64,000 bases of DNA, taken from positions 186,001 to 250,000 of the forward strand of contig JBAJFG010000301.1 of NCBI GenBank assembly GCA_037903475.1, given 5' to 3'. The position numbers and the translations under genes are program-made. Below are positions 1 through 10,649 of the stretch, one piece after another; position 1 is the first letter of the stretch, and each line of letters opens with the position of its first letter. Below the pieces are notes generated by a model. The model made no database searches. It was not told where the DNA came from and worked only from the letters and a program-made list of their open reading frames with translations. The DNA comes from Ancylostoma caninum (lineage: Eukaryota > Nematoda > Chromadorea > Rhabditida > Ancylostomatidae).

Positions 1-1900
1 TTATGAGTAAAAGACGTAGTAATAGATTAGTAATAGATTGCATTTTTTACTCTATAAGAAAAATGGTATGCAGTCCATATCAGTCTATCTTCTGCAACGG
101 AAGCCATACCTTATTACTAAAAAAATCACGGGTTCCCACACGAGGAGTGTAATTCGCTTGCTTTGTAGCTTCTGTAAATTGAATAGTAAGTGATGAAAGA
201 GATGGAAAATCTCACAAAGAGGAGCTTTTCTCGCATCATTTAGTCCCTACAAGGCGTCAGCGTCGTCAACATTCTTCTAATTTGAATTTTTGAATTTATT
301 CTGGTTAACGTTCCCTTGCAGTTAAATATCACTCAATATGTGATATTTCGTTGATGGCGAAGGAATACGGCAATTGGCCGAGCAACGGTATTTCATAATT
401 AAAGAATTTTCTCACAATACCAACGATTTACCTTTGAGAAGTCCACGTGCACTAGTTGGCCTCAACAGCCTCTGCGGAATGAAAAATCTAATAATACTGT
501 CGAAGATCGAACGCCTTACCAGATTTCTTATTTTCTTGATCTACAATTAATTTGTTACATGCATATCCCACAGACGTTTACTGCCAATTATAATTCATTT
601 CCCTCATTTAATTAATCACTGATATGTTGAAGTTGGTATTTCCTTTCAAAGAAAAGCAAATTAGCGGCGTTCAACCACTACTCGTGTGGCACCGCCGCAA
701 AGCCTTCAAGAACAAAAATTTCACCCATACAATAAAGCATTTTTTGCGCTGGATCATGAAAATCACGCTCATTATGTATTTGAACAGCATTCTTATAGGA
801 TTCCAGCAGGCACACGCTGGCTACAGCATTTTACAGGTCCTTCTGGAACATTGTATATGGGGAAAGGATTCTATGAGAAAGCAAAAATTGAGAGAAGATC
901 CCAGCTTACAGAAAAAATAGCGATGGGGATACCGTATATATTTGCATTGTGATACCGCCCTTACTGTATACTTGCCATGACCATGCAGAACGGGATTTCC
1001 CTACTAATTGTCATAAACAATGTTTATAGGCGAGGTCCAAACAGAAATTTGTTTTTTCTTTTCTAAAATGTCATTTAGAGCTGAGTTTACTAGATAATGT
1101 GGCCAATTCGCCGTATACCTACCGTTACCCAGGAAAACACTGTTTCTATGCGAAATGTCGCGAATAGCGCATGAAATTACGTTAGTAACCAAAGTATGGG
1201 TAGAACTTTGGTTTTTTTTTTCAAAGAACTTTTCAACAGAGATTACTGAATAGAGCTGACCATAGTTTTGATAGTATGACCTCCTTCAGGACCTAAAACG
1301 GTACGACAATCAATGCGTCCACAATGCATGTGTCTCGCAGTGTCATTCTCTAATGAAATCGCGCATATGGTTAAATTTGCCATATCCTGCGTGCGTTATG
1401 ACGGACACGATGAGTATAAACTGGCTTCATCTGTCAACCAGTCTGGCCGTCCGGCTAACGCCGGACTTCGCTCGCATACTGCACGTTGAAAGCAAACACG
1501 AAAGTATAAATGGGTTGATTGAATCTGCATCCTTCCACGCAGTTCTATCGCTCTCCTGAGAAACCCTTGATCCCGTAGGTGGTAGCTTTCCCCCGAAGTT
1601 ATGCTCTTCCATATGAGCGAAGTTAGTGGCCGTGAAGAACTGAGTATAACCAATTCAGTGCAAATGTTATCTTGAAATGATTTAGGCTCAACTGGTTGTT
1701 GTGGTAATTCAAGTGATAAGTGTCCACCGGTGTATATGAACGAAAAGGAAGGAGTGGTTCATTCACAAACGGAATGGGAAGAGAACACGGATACGAAAGG
1801 AAACAATGTACATCTAGGTGACTTAGGTAGGAGCGTCCGTCGAAACAGGATAAGCGTACCCCTCATGCAGGAATTGCAATTGCCGCCTAGCGAATTCCTA
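1..1900. other. No gene recognised
   Basis: AT-rich sequence without any exon I can support. Open frames here are short, lack splice signals in a consistent arrangement, and show no recognisable protein motif. The minisatellite begins just after this stretch. Confidence 0.5.
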
Positions 1901-1912
1901 TTACTTATGGAA

Positions 1913-2516
1913 GCCGGCGCACCCTTATCACACCGTTGGACCCGACTCCAGGCGTTTCCCCACTTTTGGACGTCGGCGCACCGTTATCACACCGTTGTAC
2001 CCGACTCCAGGCGTTTCCCCACTTTCGGACGCCGGAGCACCCTTGTCACACTGTTGGACCCGACTCCAGGCATTTCCCCACTTTCGGACGCCGGCGCACC
2101 GTTATCACACCGTTGTACCCGACTCCAGGCGTTTCCCCACTTTCGGACGCCGGAGCACCCTTGTCACACTGTTGGACCCGACTCCAGGCATTTCCCCACT
2201 TTCGGACACCGGCGCACCCTTATCACACGGTTGGATCCGACTCCAGGCGTTTCCCCACTTTTGGACGTCGGCGCACCCTTATCACACCGCTGGACCCGAT
2301 TCCAGGCGTTTCCTCACTTTTGGACGCCGCCGCACCGTTATCACACCGTTGTACCCGACTCCAGGCGTTTCCCCACTTTTGGACGCCGGCGCACCCTTAT
2401 CACACGGTTGGATCCGACTCCAGGCGTTTCCCCACTTTTGGACGCCGGCGCACCCTTATCACACTGTTGGACCCGACTCTAGGCGTTTCCCCACTTATGG
2501 ACGCCGGCGCACTCCT
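1913..2516. repeat. 59-bp minisatellite, ten copies
   Basis: A GC-rich unit containing CCCGACTCCAGGCGTTTCCC recurs every 59 bp (unit starts at 1913, 1972, 2031 and so on to 2444, with a partial copy from 2503). Units differ by a few bases. 1995-2112 and 2113-2230 are nearly identical two-unit blocks, so a 118-bp dimer was duplicated recently. Because 59 is not a multiple of 3, the array gives long open frames in all three + frames; these translate to repeated peptides and are not genes. Confidence 0.95.
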
Positions 2517-2846
2517 ACAGCAACAGTGGATCCGGTGTAGAACATTTTCTTCGCTCTAGGCCACGCCCTCGAATTTCGTTTCACACACACTGACACACAC
2601 ACGTGACAGACAGACTAAGCCCGTTATTATAAGTCATGATAGCCTTGACGATATCCATGATAAACCATCCATTGTTTTATCATCAGGAAAAAAAAAACGA
2701 GGGGATTATCACAGGTTCTGGTAGTAAGCAATTGAGAAGTGTGGTTCACTTTATAGATGGTCTTCAACCCTTGAGGGTTCACTCGTTCGGAAACTATGGT
2801 AGGCAAACGTCGTCCTACAACCTACGTCGTCTTCTCGAACGAAATA

Positions 2847-3389
2847 CAGGGGGGGGGCCATAAGTTATTGTACAACGTTTGCTCATTTATTTCTCCACCA
2901 GCAACACATGGATTATCCTGCTCTTTTCGCTGCCGAATAGAGCAGGGATCAAAGTATCTTACAGTTAAAACCCGGTTTCCCGTAAGAGTTTTGCTTTGGA
3001 GCAGTTGGACTTAGAACAGGTTTTTGAAAAAAGCGGGTTGATGTGGAAATTTTTTACGAAAAATCCACCAAATCTCTAAAGTGGGGTGTACTGCTTAGGT
3101 GCATCTTAAAGAGCAAAGAATGCTCTTTCTAAAAATATCAAACTGTTTTTGTGGCTGTTTTGCTCGGAAATTGCGGGCAGAGTTAGTGCATTTTGCGGCA
3201 CCGAAAGTCTGCAATGAATGTTTCCGATAAACTTTTTTCGTTATCTTGAAAGTATCCAGGAGGTTTTTGTGATCAAAAGATAGAGCAAATCCAGCTCTAT
3301 TAAACAGTGCCTAGTGCGGCAAAAAATATTTTACTACTGCGGAGAAATGGGCCAGCAAACGTTGTACAATAACTTATGGCCCCCCCCTG
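2847..3389. mobile_element. TA-flanked MITE with G9-containing terminal inverted repeats
   Basis: The left end reads CAGGGGGGGGGCC then ATAAGTTATTGTACAACG. The right end is its inverted copy over about 37 bp with one C fewer in the homopolymer. Both ends abut the dinucleotide TA (2845-2846 and 3390-3391), the target duplication expected of Tc1/mariner-type insertions. The 543-bp interior has no transposase-like frame, so this looks like a non-autonomous element. It lies immediately upstream of the splice acceptor of the MSP-domain gene. Confidence 0.85.
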
Positions 3390-3391
3390 TA

Positions 3392-3402
3392 TTTGCCTTC
3401 AG
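3392..3402 (+). promoter_or_regulatory. Candidate (trans-)splice acceptor of the MSP gene
   Basis: TTTGCCTTCAG matches the nematode 3' splice consensus and sits 6 bp before the first in-frame ATG. No upstream coding exon was found, so SL trans-splicing is the simplest reading. That is an inference; no transcript data are available. Confidence 0.5.
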
Positions 3403-3408
3403 ATAGGA

Positions 3409-5059
3409 ATGGGGATGATCTGTGTCCCTCTCGCAGTATGGATAGTCCTGAACTCGCTTGCAAACTGCGCCAGGCCAAGGGTGGCACCGTCAGTAGCATC
3501 AGCTCCTCGAACACCAGAATCTAGTGCCAGTAGCTCATCAAACAGAATAAAGGAGTCACAGTCAGAAGAACGTCGAGAACGTAAGAAGGCCCCTCCAAAG
3601 GCTACTCGAGTCCAGAAAGAATCAAAAGCGCCCATAGCACAAGCTCCAAAGAAGGAACTACCGCCAGAGGAACGGAAGCAGCCCACGCCATCAGCTAAGA
3701 AGGAAGAAGAGAAGTCAGAGCTAAAAGAAGAGAAGAAAGCAGAGCCGGTGCCAGCACAGAGTGTTAAAACGGTGAAGAAGGAAGCCGTGAAGGTACCTGG
3801 CATTGCGGATTTCATGGATCAGGCTAAGACTACCAAGGCACCGCTTTTAGTTCTTAGTGAGTCTTTTTTTTTGCGTTGAGCACAGTTACTGCTTCCTGAA
3901 GCGAAGTTTCCAGAGCAAGGAGAAGAGGAAGAAGATCCTGTGAGTCATGGATGTCTTCTCTGGTTCTTGTTTCCCATTTTGCAAGAAATTTTCTAAAATA
4001 GTGCAACGCCTGTTTATGTTCACAAATAAATTCCGCTCTGGTAGCGCCAGTCACTTTGTTCAAATTTTGAAATTTTTCATGTCAGGGCGATGGCAACTAC
4101 GAAGACGTAAATCTGACAGAAGCTGTTGCCCCAGAAGCAAATGTGTAAGTTCACTAAAAAAACTATTTTCTCAAGATTTACCCGTGACAGCTGCTTGATT
4201 TAGGCAACTTGTGACAGTCGATCCACCATCAGCGACCTTCCCGCTCACTGGAGGACAATCAGCACATAACATCCAGAACGTCAGCGAAAATCGGATCGTA
4301 TTCAAAGTGAAATGCTCGAATAACAACGAGTACGGTATTAGACCAGTGTTCGGCTTCGTTGAGCCAGCCAGCAGCACAATGCTTCTCGTAACTCGCCTAG
4401 CAGGAAAACCAAAAGAAGACAAAATGGTGATCGAGTACGTACTAGCGCCAGCAGAAGCCAAGGATGCCATGGTAGCTTTTCGAGCAGCTGCGACCACTTC
4501 GGTACAGTCGATCACGGTCCCACTCGTGGCTGTGGGTCCCACTCCCGGAGCTCCTGGTGCTGCTGTTGCGAAACAGCCTGTTCCCATTCCGATGGCTGCG
4601 GTCAAACCGATGCCGGTTCCTGTGGCTCCCCTCAGGCCTGCAAACATTCCTGTGAGTCCTTCTCCAGCTGCCCCAGTCGTGCTTGGAGCTCTGAAACCTC
4701 CGGCTCCTCCTGCAGCTTCAGCTCCTGCAGCTCCAGCTCGTCCTGTAACTCCAGCCCCAACAGCTCCAGCTCGTCCTGCAGCTCCACCTGCTCCTGCGGC
4801 TCCAGGTCCTCCAGCTCAAGCTCGTCCTGGAGCTCCAGCTCTTGCTCCAGCTCCACCTCGTCCTATAGCTGCAGCTCCTGCTGTTCCAGCTCCTCTTGCT
4901 CTATCACCAGCACCTTTCAAGCCTCCTCCTCCTGGCACTGTTCCTCCTCCAGTGAAGCCGCCTATGCAAGGTACCGTAGTACCTCCTCGACCAGCACCTC
5001 CACCACTACCACCACAACCAGGATTTGCTGCTGCAGCACCGATTGGCTTGAAGAAATGA
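3409..5059 (+). CDS. MSP-domain protein with Lys-rich linker and Ala/Pro-rich tail
   Basis: Exons 3409-3856, 3914-3939 (26-nt microexon), 4086-4144 and 4204-5059; all junction phases agree and give 462 residues. The first ~21 residues (MGMICVPLAVWIVLNSLANC) are hydrophobic, a possible signal or anchor. Residues ~45-150 are Lys/Glu/Pro/Ala-rich and probably disordered. The microexon and exon 3 are acidic. Exon 4 opens with an MSP fold (LVTVDPPSATFPLTGGQ, later FGFVEPASSTMLLVTR and a TVPLVAV strand), then ~165 residues of Ala/Pro repeats. MSP domains form cytoskeletal filaments in nematode sperm or bind FFAT-type partners; which applies here is unknown. The start codon is uncertain: an out-of-frame ATG at 3438 opens only a 28-codon frame. 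An AATAAA follows at 5203. Confidence 0.85.
4204..5059 (+). CDS. Exon 4 of the MSP gene: MSP domain and Ala/Pro-rich tail
   Basis: The acceptor TGATTTAG precedes 4204 and one leading base completes a Val codon. The MSP domain covers about 4207-4530. The remainder to the TGA stop at 5057-5059 is built of short Pro-Ala-Ala/Ala-Pro blocks such as PAAPARPVTPAP. The reverse strand of this compositionally biased stretch also stays open (Glu/Leu-rich frame at 4632-4856), which is a shadow. Confidence 0.9.
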
Positions 5060-5202
5060 CCAAGCGAACACTAAACTCACTAATGGAAACTGTTTTCACC
5101 TCTCGCTACTGCAGTTACAGTTTGAAGAAGCTAAGTAATTCTGTTAAATTACATGATGTTTGATCAAGTCTATAGCTGTACATATAAACATTAACAAGTT
5201 AG

Positions 5203-5208
5203 AATAAA
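5203..5208 (+). terminator. Polyadenylation signal of the MSP gene
   Basis: AATAAA lies 144 bp after the TGA stop, in AT-rich sequence with no further coding potential. It fits a short nematode 3' UTR. Confidence 0.6.
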
Positions 5209-5219
5209 ATTGCAATTGA

Positions 5220-6800
5220 TACATGTGTGGTCTTTTTGTTCTTCTAATCATTAACACAACAGGAGAGCTGTACTATGCGTGAAAGGTTAAGGAGATATCC
5301 AAGGAGGACATAAATCCTAGAAGAGACTACTTCAGGTGAAGTTGCTTGAATAGAACGCTTGGGAAAGTATAGTAACACTTCAAACGAGGGGTGACCCTTT
5401 GGAGAAAGGAGTAGTTGCGCAAAACAAACAAGAACCAGCTGTGAAGTGTGCTGGCAAGAGCAACATGCTACATCTAGGGTGAGAATAAAGTACTTGGCCA
5501 AACATTAGGCTTAAAGGCAGTGTCTCAGCTCATGCATTTTCTTTCCTGGACAAGGTGATGTGTAGCTGGGACACCACTCTTTATATATGCTTTCCTCCGC
5601 TCCCTAGAAGCCTCGAGAATATTCGAAAATCGTTGAGGAAGAAAAAAAACTCAAAATTTCCTATGCAACCCAGTACAGTAACTTATACATAGATTACAAA
5701 AAAAAACAAATGAAAATTCGTATGTACTCTGCTGAGGTTATCTGCTCCTGAGACTTTTCCAGTTGATCCACTGAAGTTTGTCGACATGATGTCAAAAAAA
5801 ATTACTTTCTCTCTTTAATATCAGGCAAGGGTGGGGGATGGGATGGGATGGGACCACTGAGAAGGTTGACATATCGATGAGACGTACCTAATGGGTCATT
5901 CTCCTGAAATATACGCATTGGAAAATTCAGAGAGGTTAGGAACCATCGAACTATATTAAAACCATTGTTTTTCTCCCATTACTATCCATGTTTATGGCTG
6001 TAAGGGCAAAATATTCCCTACTAAATTCCCAGAAGAAGAAAAACATATAATCTCCATATGCATCCACCTAAAACTCTTCTGAATGTGGACATTCCGTTAC
6101 GGGAAAGGTCGTGAGCAAGAAAATATTTTGAGAACTTCGGGTTTATACATTTCAAACGATCTTCTGATATATACACATACCTTCTGGCATAAAGAGTTGG
6201 GAGGAAAAATGACGCGAAGTGCTGATAGATACAAAAAGCTATGGAAAAAATAAGAGAAAGGCTTCGTCACGGTAAAAAAGGAGAAGTTTTGCACAACAGC
6301 AAACCAAACGGCTAAAGGCAGCCCTAGGCTCATGCCACAACTTGTCTGGATGACCCCAACACTGATCACTTGACCTAGGTCAAATTGGTTGTATCCTGAA
6401 AGTGCAGTTGTCTAGTATCGTGTTTGTGGTAAAGCTGTCAACACAATATCAAATTCCGGAATATTCTTTGTTTCGTTCGAATGAAGCACTGCTCTCCAAA
6501 ACTTCAGAAACATTCTTCCAGAATATTCGTGTATTTTTGCGGCAATATGAGAACTGGAGCTGTGCTAAAGAGTACAAATATAAGGCAGTTTTATTCAGGA
6601 GTGAAAACTATAAAACTATACAAATCGTGGGCAAAATTTATGGAAAAATCAATACCAAAGCAAAAAAAGTGATAACATGGAAATCTACACATTTCGCAGT
6701 CCAAGAAGTGCATGAGATTTCGAATTCGTCTAGTACAGTCCTTCCTGGCCCTCAGTAGGGCAGTCTTTCCAGGCAGGGCTTGAGTGTGTGGCTGAAGGTA
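5220..6800. other. Intergenic, nothing recognised
   Basis: AT-rich spacer between two convergent genes, the MSP gene (+) and the two-span membrane protein gene (-). It has short A-runs and a G-rich GGGATGGGATGGGATGGG tract near 5835. No exon, TIR pair or tandem array stands out. Confidence 0.5.
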
Positions 6801-6803
6801 TGA

Positions 6804-6809
6804 TTTATT
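6804..6809 (-). terminator. Polyadenylation signal of the two-span membrane protein gene
   Basis: TTTATT on the + strand reads AATAA(A) on the - strand and lies 110 bp beyond the stop codon at 6920. A second overlapping copy follows in ATTTATTTATTT. Confidence 0.45.
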
Positions 6810-6919
6810 TATTTAGAACCTTTGAATCAATTGGAAAAATTCTTCATGGTTCTACCTTTGTTTCTTGATGGGTAAATAAGTGTACTGGGTAAATAAGTGT
6901 ATTCAAAAATTTGATCGTA

Positions 6920-7954
6920 TCAAAATTTAAAAAAAAATAACAGTTCATACTGAATGGGATAAGGATTTGCCACCGCCTGCCAGGATTCATGTTCGTCGAA
7001 TTGCCAGTAGCCTTGCTTTACCTAGAATAGTCAGTTAAATAATGGACTCTGGGCGGTATAAATTGGAATAGAATCCCTACCTCAGGGATCGGCTCCCTGT
7101 AGGCGGATTCAAGGAGTCTTTGCTCAGCCAGGTCACTTTCAGGATCTTCGTAGGTGGTAGTGGTCGTAGTAGTGACAGTTTTCCTGGAAAAAAAGCAAGG
7201 AATGTGAGGAGAAAGGGAAGAAATTGCTGTTTGACTGTAAAGCCGAGTGGCGCTTTTTCTCTGAGCCATGTTTGGTTAAATAGTGGAAAATAGTCCAGGA
7301 TCGGCGACAAATCCTCTATTTTCTTGGATTTAGTTATATGACCCCCTTTGGAATGGAGTATGAACACTGGAAAGTTTTGTTTCAACGCGACTGCTACGGT
7401 AAATGCAAGTCTAGTAAAATCTCAGACAATTTTGCGGAAGGACCGCAGCAGAAAACCGGGAGAACCGACAGGTTAACTGTGGTCATTCCGGTTTCCTGCT
7501 GCATTTCTTCCGAATGGCTGCTGTGGTCCTTCCGATTCGTTGCCCACACAAATCTATTCTGCTGCGGTCGTTCTGGAAATTTTTATCTCTGCGTCTCTCG
7601 CCTCTTAACCACATGAGCGCGATCTCTTCCTGCTGCGGTCCGACAATTTGTTTGAGATAAAGCAACTGACTTGATTGGGATTTGACCGTTGTCATCCAGC
7701 AAATGAGCTGCCCATCCACAGTGAAAGAGCAGAATTCCAACGATGAGAAGGATCAACGCGAGAGGTATCAACGCTCCCGCACTAAATAGCAAACAGTCTG
7801 TCATCTGGAGAATTGTAGTAGAAAATTAAAAATGGATTTAGAGAGGACACCTTACATGTTCGAGCACTCAATTGCTATGCAGGTGAGAAGCATAGCGAGG
7901 AGTATGATGACACCGATGAAGAACAACACTGCTCCCACGACCAGCACACATTTC
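6920..7954 (-). CDS. Small two-span membrane protein, 5' end missing
   Basis: Four exons on the - strand: 7856-7954, 7671-7781, 7081-7183 and 6920-7021. Phases agree at each junction and give 137 residues before the stop. Exon 1 carries a strong membrane segment (VGAVLFFIGVIILLAMLLT). Exon 2 carries a second (ALIPLALILLIVGILLF) followed by a short polar stretch. Exon 3 has a run of seven Thr after KTV, then an acidic tail; the last exon has a WQFDEHESW stretch. The first exon starts inside a codon, so at least one exon is missing upstream. ATGAGAGGAAAA at 8231 with a good GTAAGT donor was tested but its phase does not fit. I do not recognise the family; a nematode membrane or surface protein is the most that can be said. 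Confidence 0.65.
7671..7781 (-). CDS. Two-span membrane protein, exon with second membrane segment
   Basis: The acceptor CTATTTAG is used rather than the TTCTCCAG 20 bp before it, because only CTATTTAG keeps the frame open across the junction. The exon encodes AGALIPLALILLIVGILLF then HCGWAAHLLDDNGQIPI. The donor is GTCAGT. Confidence 0.6.
7856..7954 (-). CDS. Two-span membrane protein, exon with first membrane segment
   Basis: The acceptor CATTCCAG precedes 7954, and one leading base completes a codon from an unseen upstream exon. The exon encodes KCVLVVGAVLFFIGVIILL followed by Cys-containing AMLLTCIAIECSN. The donor is GTAAGG. Confidence 0.6.
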
Positions 7955-8231
7955 CTGGAATGGTTGGAGTTTAAAAAAACCTTTTAAGGGATTCATCATC
8001 ACCTTTCCCCTATTTCATGCTTTGGTAATAAATATTAGGGAAGGAGGTGCAATAAAACTCTGAACACTTGTAGCAAAATTCATTTAATATCAAACTTCTG
8101 ACTCATTATTGTTAAAATGCCACGGAGCAGACGAGATCCTGAAGAGGTGATATGGGGAAAGAGAAACGACCGGATCAGAACAAGGAACTAAGGATGTAAC
8201 TTACCACTTCGCCCCTAAATTTTCCTCTCAT

Positions 8232-10215
8232 TCACCAAGAAGTTTTCTATAAAAGTTTTGCTGATATCTCTTGTAAACTTTCGCTAATATCTCTTGTAAA
8301 CTAAACGTGATTTCGGCTGGAAAACAGAGAAAGCCAGGATTCTCATCACATTCTTGTGGGCTAAGTTTTACGAGAAAGTACATAGCGGCTTGGTCTTAAT
8401 GGTAACATATTTACATATTTGGGATCTGGTAAAAATCAAATTACCTAATTAATCCAATTATCATTTCGGAACCTCATCCAAAAAATCCGAAGGTTGAGAA
8501 AAAGGAAGAGTTCAAACCCCTTCTTATCCTTCCTCAGGGGTTGTATTCCATTCTTTTCTCTGAGAATCCCAAATTTCAACTTATTCGAACTCGAATTTTC
8601 GCATTCGAATGTAACTATTTACGTAATAGGCGATTCGCTCCTAAGAATGGTTGATAATAACACATTTATTCCGGATTCCTGCTCCGATCACGATCTACCA
8701 GTCTACAAACTGCGCACCTGTGCAACAACTAGCAATAATATACACAACTGTTCTTCACGGACCCTAGACTCGCAGTAAAGCTCCGTTGTGGTGACAGCAG
8801 GATGTCAACATGTTGGCAGCAGTTGCAAGATTGGACCTCTGGGAGGGATAGTCCCGTTAACCTTGCTCAAACAGTGTTGCTCATTACCCTCCACACATGG
8901 TGTTTTAGGGTAAACTATCGTCTCCTTACATTGTACATTTACCCAACACAATTTTCACACTAAAATAATGTGGAATGGGCTAAATAAATAGAAACATATT
9001 ACGTACTTCCAAAATGACCAATATTGGCGTCATCATAGGTTTTGGAATGGTTGTTGTTTATTTCTTTACATTCAGTGATGCACCACGAAAAAAGATGAAA
9101 AAGTGAGAAAATGATCCGCATTAATGTAGAAAATGAGTTAAGGATTCATAAACTGGCCCAGTCCATGGTAGGGAACAGGTCGTTCTTCTTCCATGATTGG
9201 TGAAGAAGAACTCAAGGAAACTTCCCACTTTTGCACAAAAAATTTCTGTGGTCTGTAGGTTCCATCCGGGAAACAGATTACCAGGATCCGTTAAGATTGA
9301 AGAAGTCTATACGATCTCGTAGGGAATGGGTTTTCCACCCTTTCATAGAAACTAGGGACCAGTACCTTCTTAGGTTCAATAGAAGGCAACACTTCAGATC
9401 TGGAAATTATCCATATGGCAAAAGCTTTTCATACATATTGACTATGCTGACAGGGATTAAACCATAGGAAGGATGAATAGGAAAAAGTTCACAATATCCC
9501 TGCTTTGTTAAAGTATAGTAAAATCTCCCATTCGACCCCACAATAGTGTAATTTCCCGCGAAATGAGGAAATTTTCAAAATATTTGCTCCTAGTGTCGTG
9601 AGCAATGTAAAAATCCCGATCGATTTCAATTGTTCACGCTGTAACAGTGCTGCTCGAATGCTATTCCTGTGAATAATCTGTCGTAGATGTTAAATATCGC
9701 TGAGGAACGGATGACGAATGCAAAAGTGCAACTATGTACAAATTTTTTGAGGATCATATCCTTAGAAAATACTCGAAAATTGGATCCTACATAGCTCTCG
9801 CTTCCTCTGCACGTGCTTCTTATTTGGTAAACAACGTCGGAAATTCACTTATTATATTTAGGCTAAGAAAAAAAAAACGTTCCAGGAATTTTCTGGTAGC
9901 AATTCTGGTAATCTCTGTTTACCAAGTCGGAAACCTTTTATCGTTCTGGAGCAAGAATCATAAAATTCCTACCCCCAGTTTTGGATCTAACGGATTCTGG
10001 CTTACCCCAAGCGTTTGAATCTAATTTTTCATTAGATTCCACAGCAAAGTTAATGACACCAGGCCATGATTCATTTAACATTTTATTTTTAATTTAATTT
10101 AATTCAATTTAATTTTTTCATTTAGCACTTTACAGGATCTGACACTAGCACTAGCCCATCTTTACCATATTTGACTCTAATTTCGAGTTCTCCTTGCTCC
10201 CGCTTTCTATCATAG
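8232..10215. other. Intergenic; only a possible microprotein
   Basis: AT-rich sequence without splice-linked frames. The only item noted is the 31-codon frame at 9014-9106, listed separately. Confidence 0.4.
9014..9106 (+). CDS. Possible 30-residue single-pass membrane microprotein
   Basis: An ATG in good context (TCCAAAATGACC) opens a 31-codon frame: MTNIGVIIGFGMVVVYFF, then TFSDAPRKKMKK and TGA. The layout, a short polar start, a hydrophobic span of ~17 residues and a basic C-terminus, is typical of small one-span membrane proteins. No acceptor, polyadenylation signal or relative is visible, and a frame this short may be chance. I do not recognise the family. Confidence 0.25.
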   Translation: MTNIGVIIGFGMVVVYFFTFSDAPRKKMKK

Positions 10216-10641
10216 CTACATTATAATTCCCCTGGTTTCTATATCGTTGTACCTAGAAAGGTCGCTGTGACGGAGCTCTGTGATTGGCCAGTTGCATGAA
10301 TTAGCCAATCGCGCAAAACTTGGCCGCACCGCCCCTTTCTGGTACAGCGCTGCTCCACAGTCGTTCTCCTGAAGCGCTTCCGCCTGTTTGCCAAAGTCAT
10401 TTATGCCAACAAACATATCTAGATACATGTAGGGCTCAAATACTATGGCTGCAAATCCCTCAATACACCTTGTAGATGCCACAGCCCTGAAATCATTCAA
10501 AAAATGTTTTGGAATATAGATGAGAACGAACCTGGCTGGCCATATGCCCATATATGCCGGTACACATGGATAACAAAACACTGGACAGGCTCTTCGACCG
10601 TACCATGGTACATAGTCACCATCGGTGGCTATGCGAACCAT
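10216..10641 (-). CDS. Possible small gene, Cys-rich first exon
   Basis: A 141-codon frame starts at an ATG placed directly after a TTATAG acceptor-like site. Its first 36 residues include YGRRACPVFCYPCVPAYMG, with CxxxCxxC spacing. Inside it lies a perfect short-intron layout, a GTTCGT donor and a GATTTCAG acceptor 45 bp apart (10487-10531); if spliced, the product would be only ~50 residues. The 3' third of the unspliced frame runs into a CCAAT hairpin MITE, so the full 141 residues are unlikely to be one protein. The length alone is near what chance gives in this window. Family unknown. Confidence 0.2.
   Translation of the reverse strand: MVRIATDGDYVPWYGRRACPVFCYPCVPAYMGIWPARFVLIYIPKHFLNDFRAVASTRCIEGFAAIVFEPYMYLDMFVGINDFGKQAEALQENDCGAALYQKGAVRPSFARLANSCNWPITELRHSDLSRYNDIETRGIIM
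10270..10335. repeat. CCAAT hairpin MITE, copy 1
   Basis: Left arm GAGCTCTGTGATTGGCCA faces a right arm containing CCAATCGCGC and GGCCGCACCGCCCC. It belongs to a family of six short hairpins in this window that share an inverted ATTGG/CCAAT pair around a 13-18 bp loop. This copy has a diverged right arm. Confidence 0.6.
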
Positions 10642-10649
10642 TTCTATAA

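Noticed and set aside
1730..2559. Three long overlapping + strand frames (181-250 codons)
   Set aside because: They are translations of the 59-bp minisatellite in its three frames and show only the repeat period.
3438..3524. Alternative start MDSPELACKLRQAK for the MSP gene
   Set aside because: Out of frame with the Lys-rich and MSP parts and stops after 28 codons.
8205..8231. ATGAGAGGAAAA with GTAAGT donor as first exon of the two-span membrane gene
   Set aside because: Leaves phase 0 while the next exon needs phase 2; joining it destroys the membrane segment.
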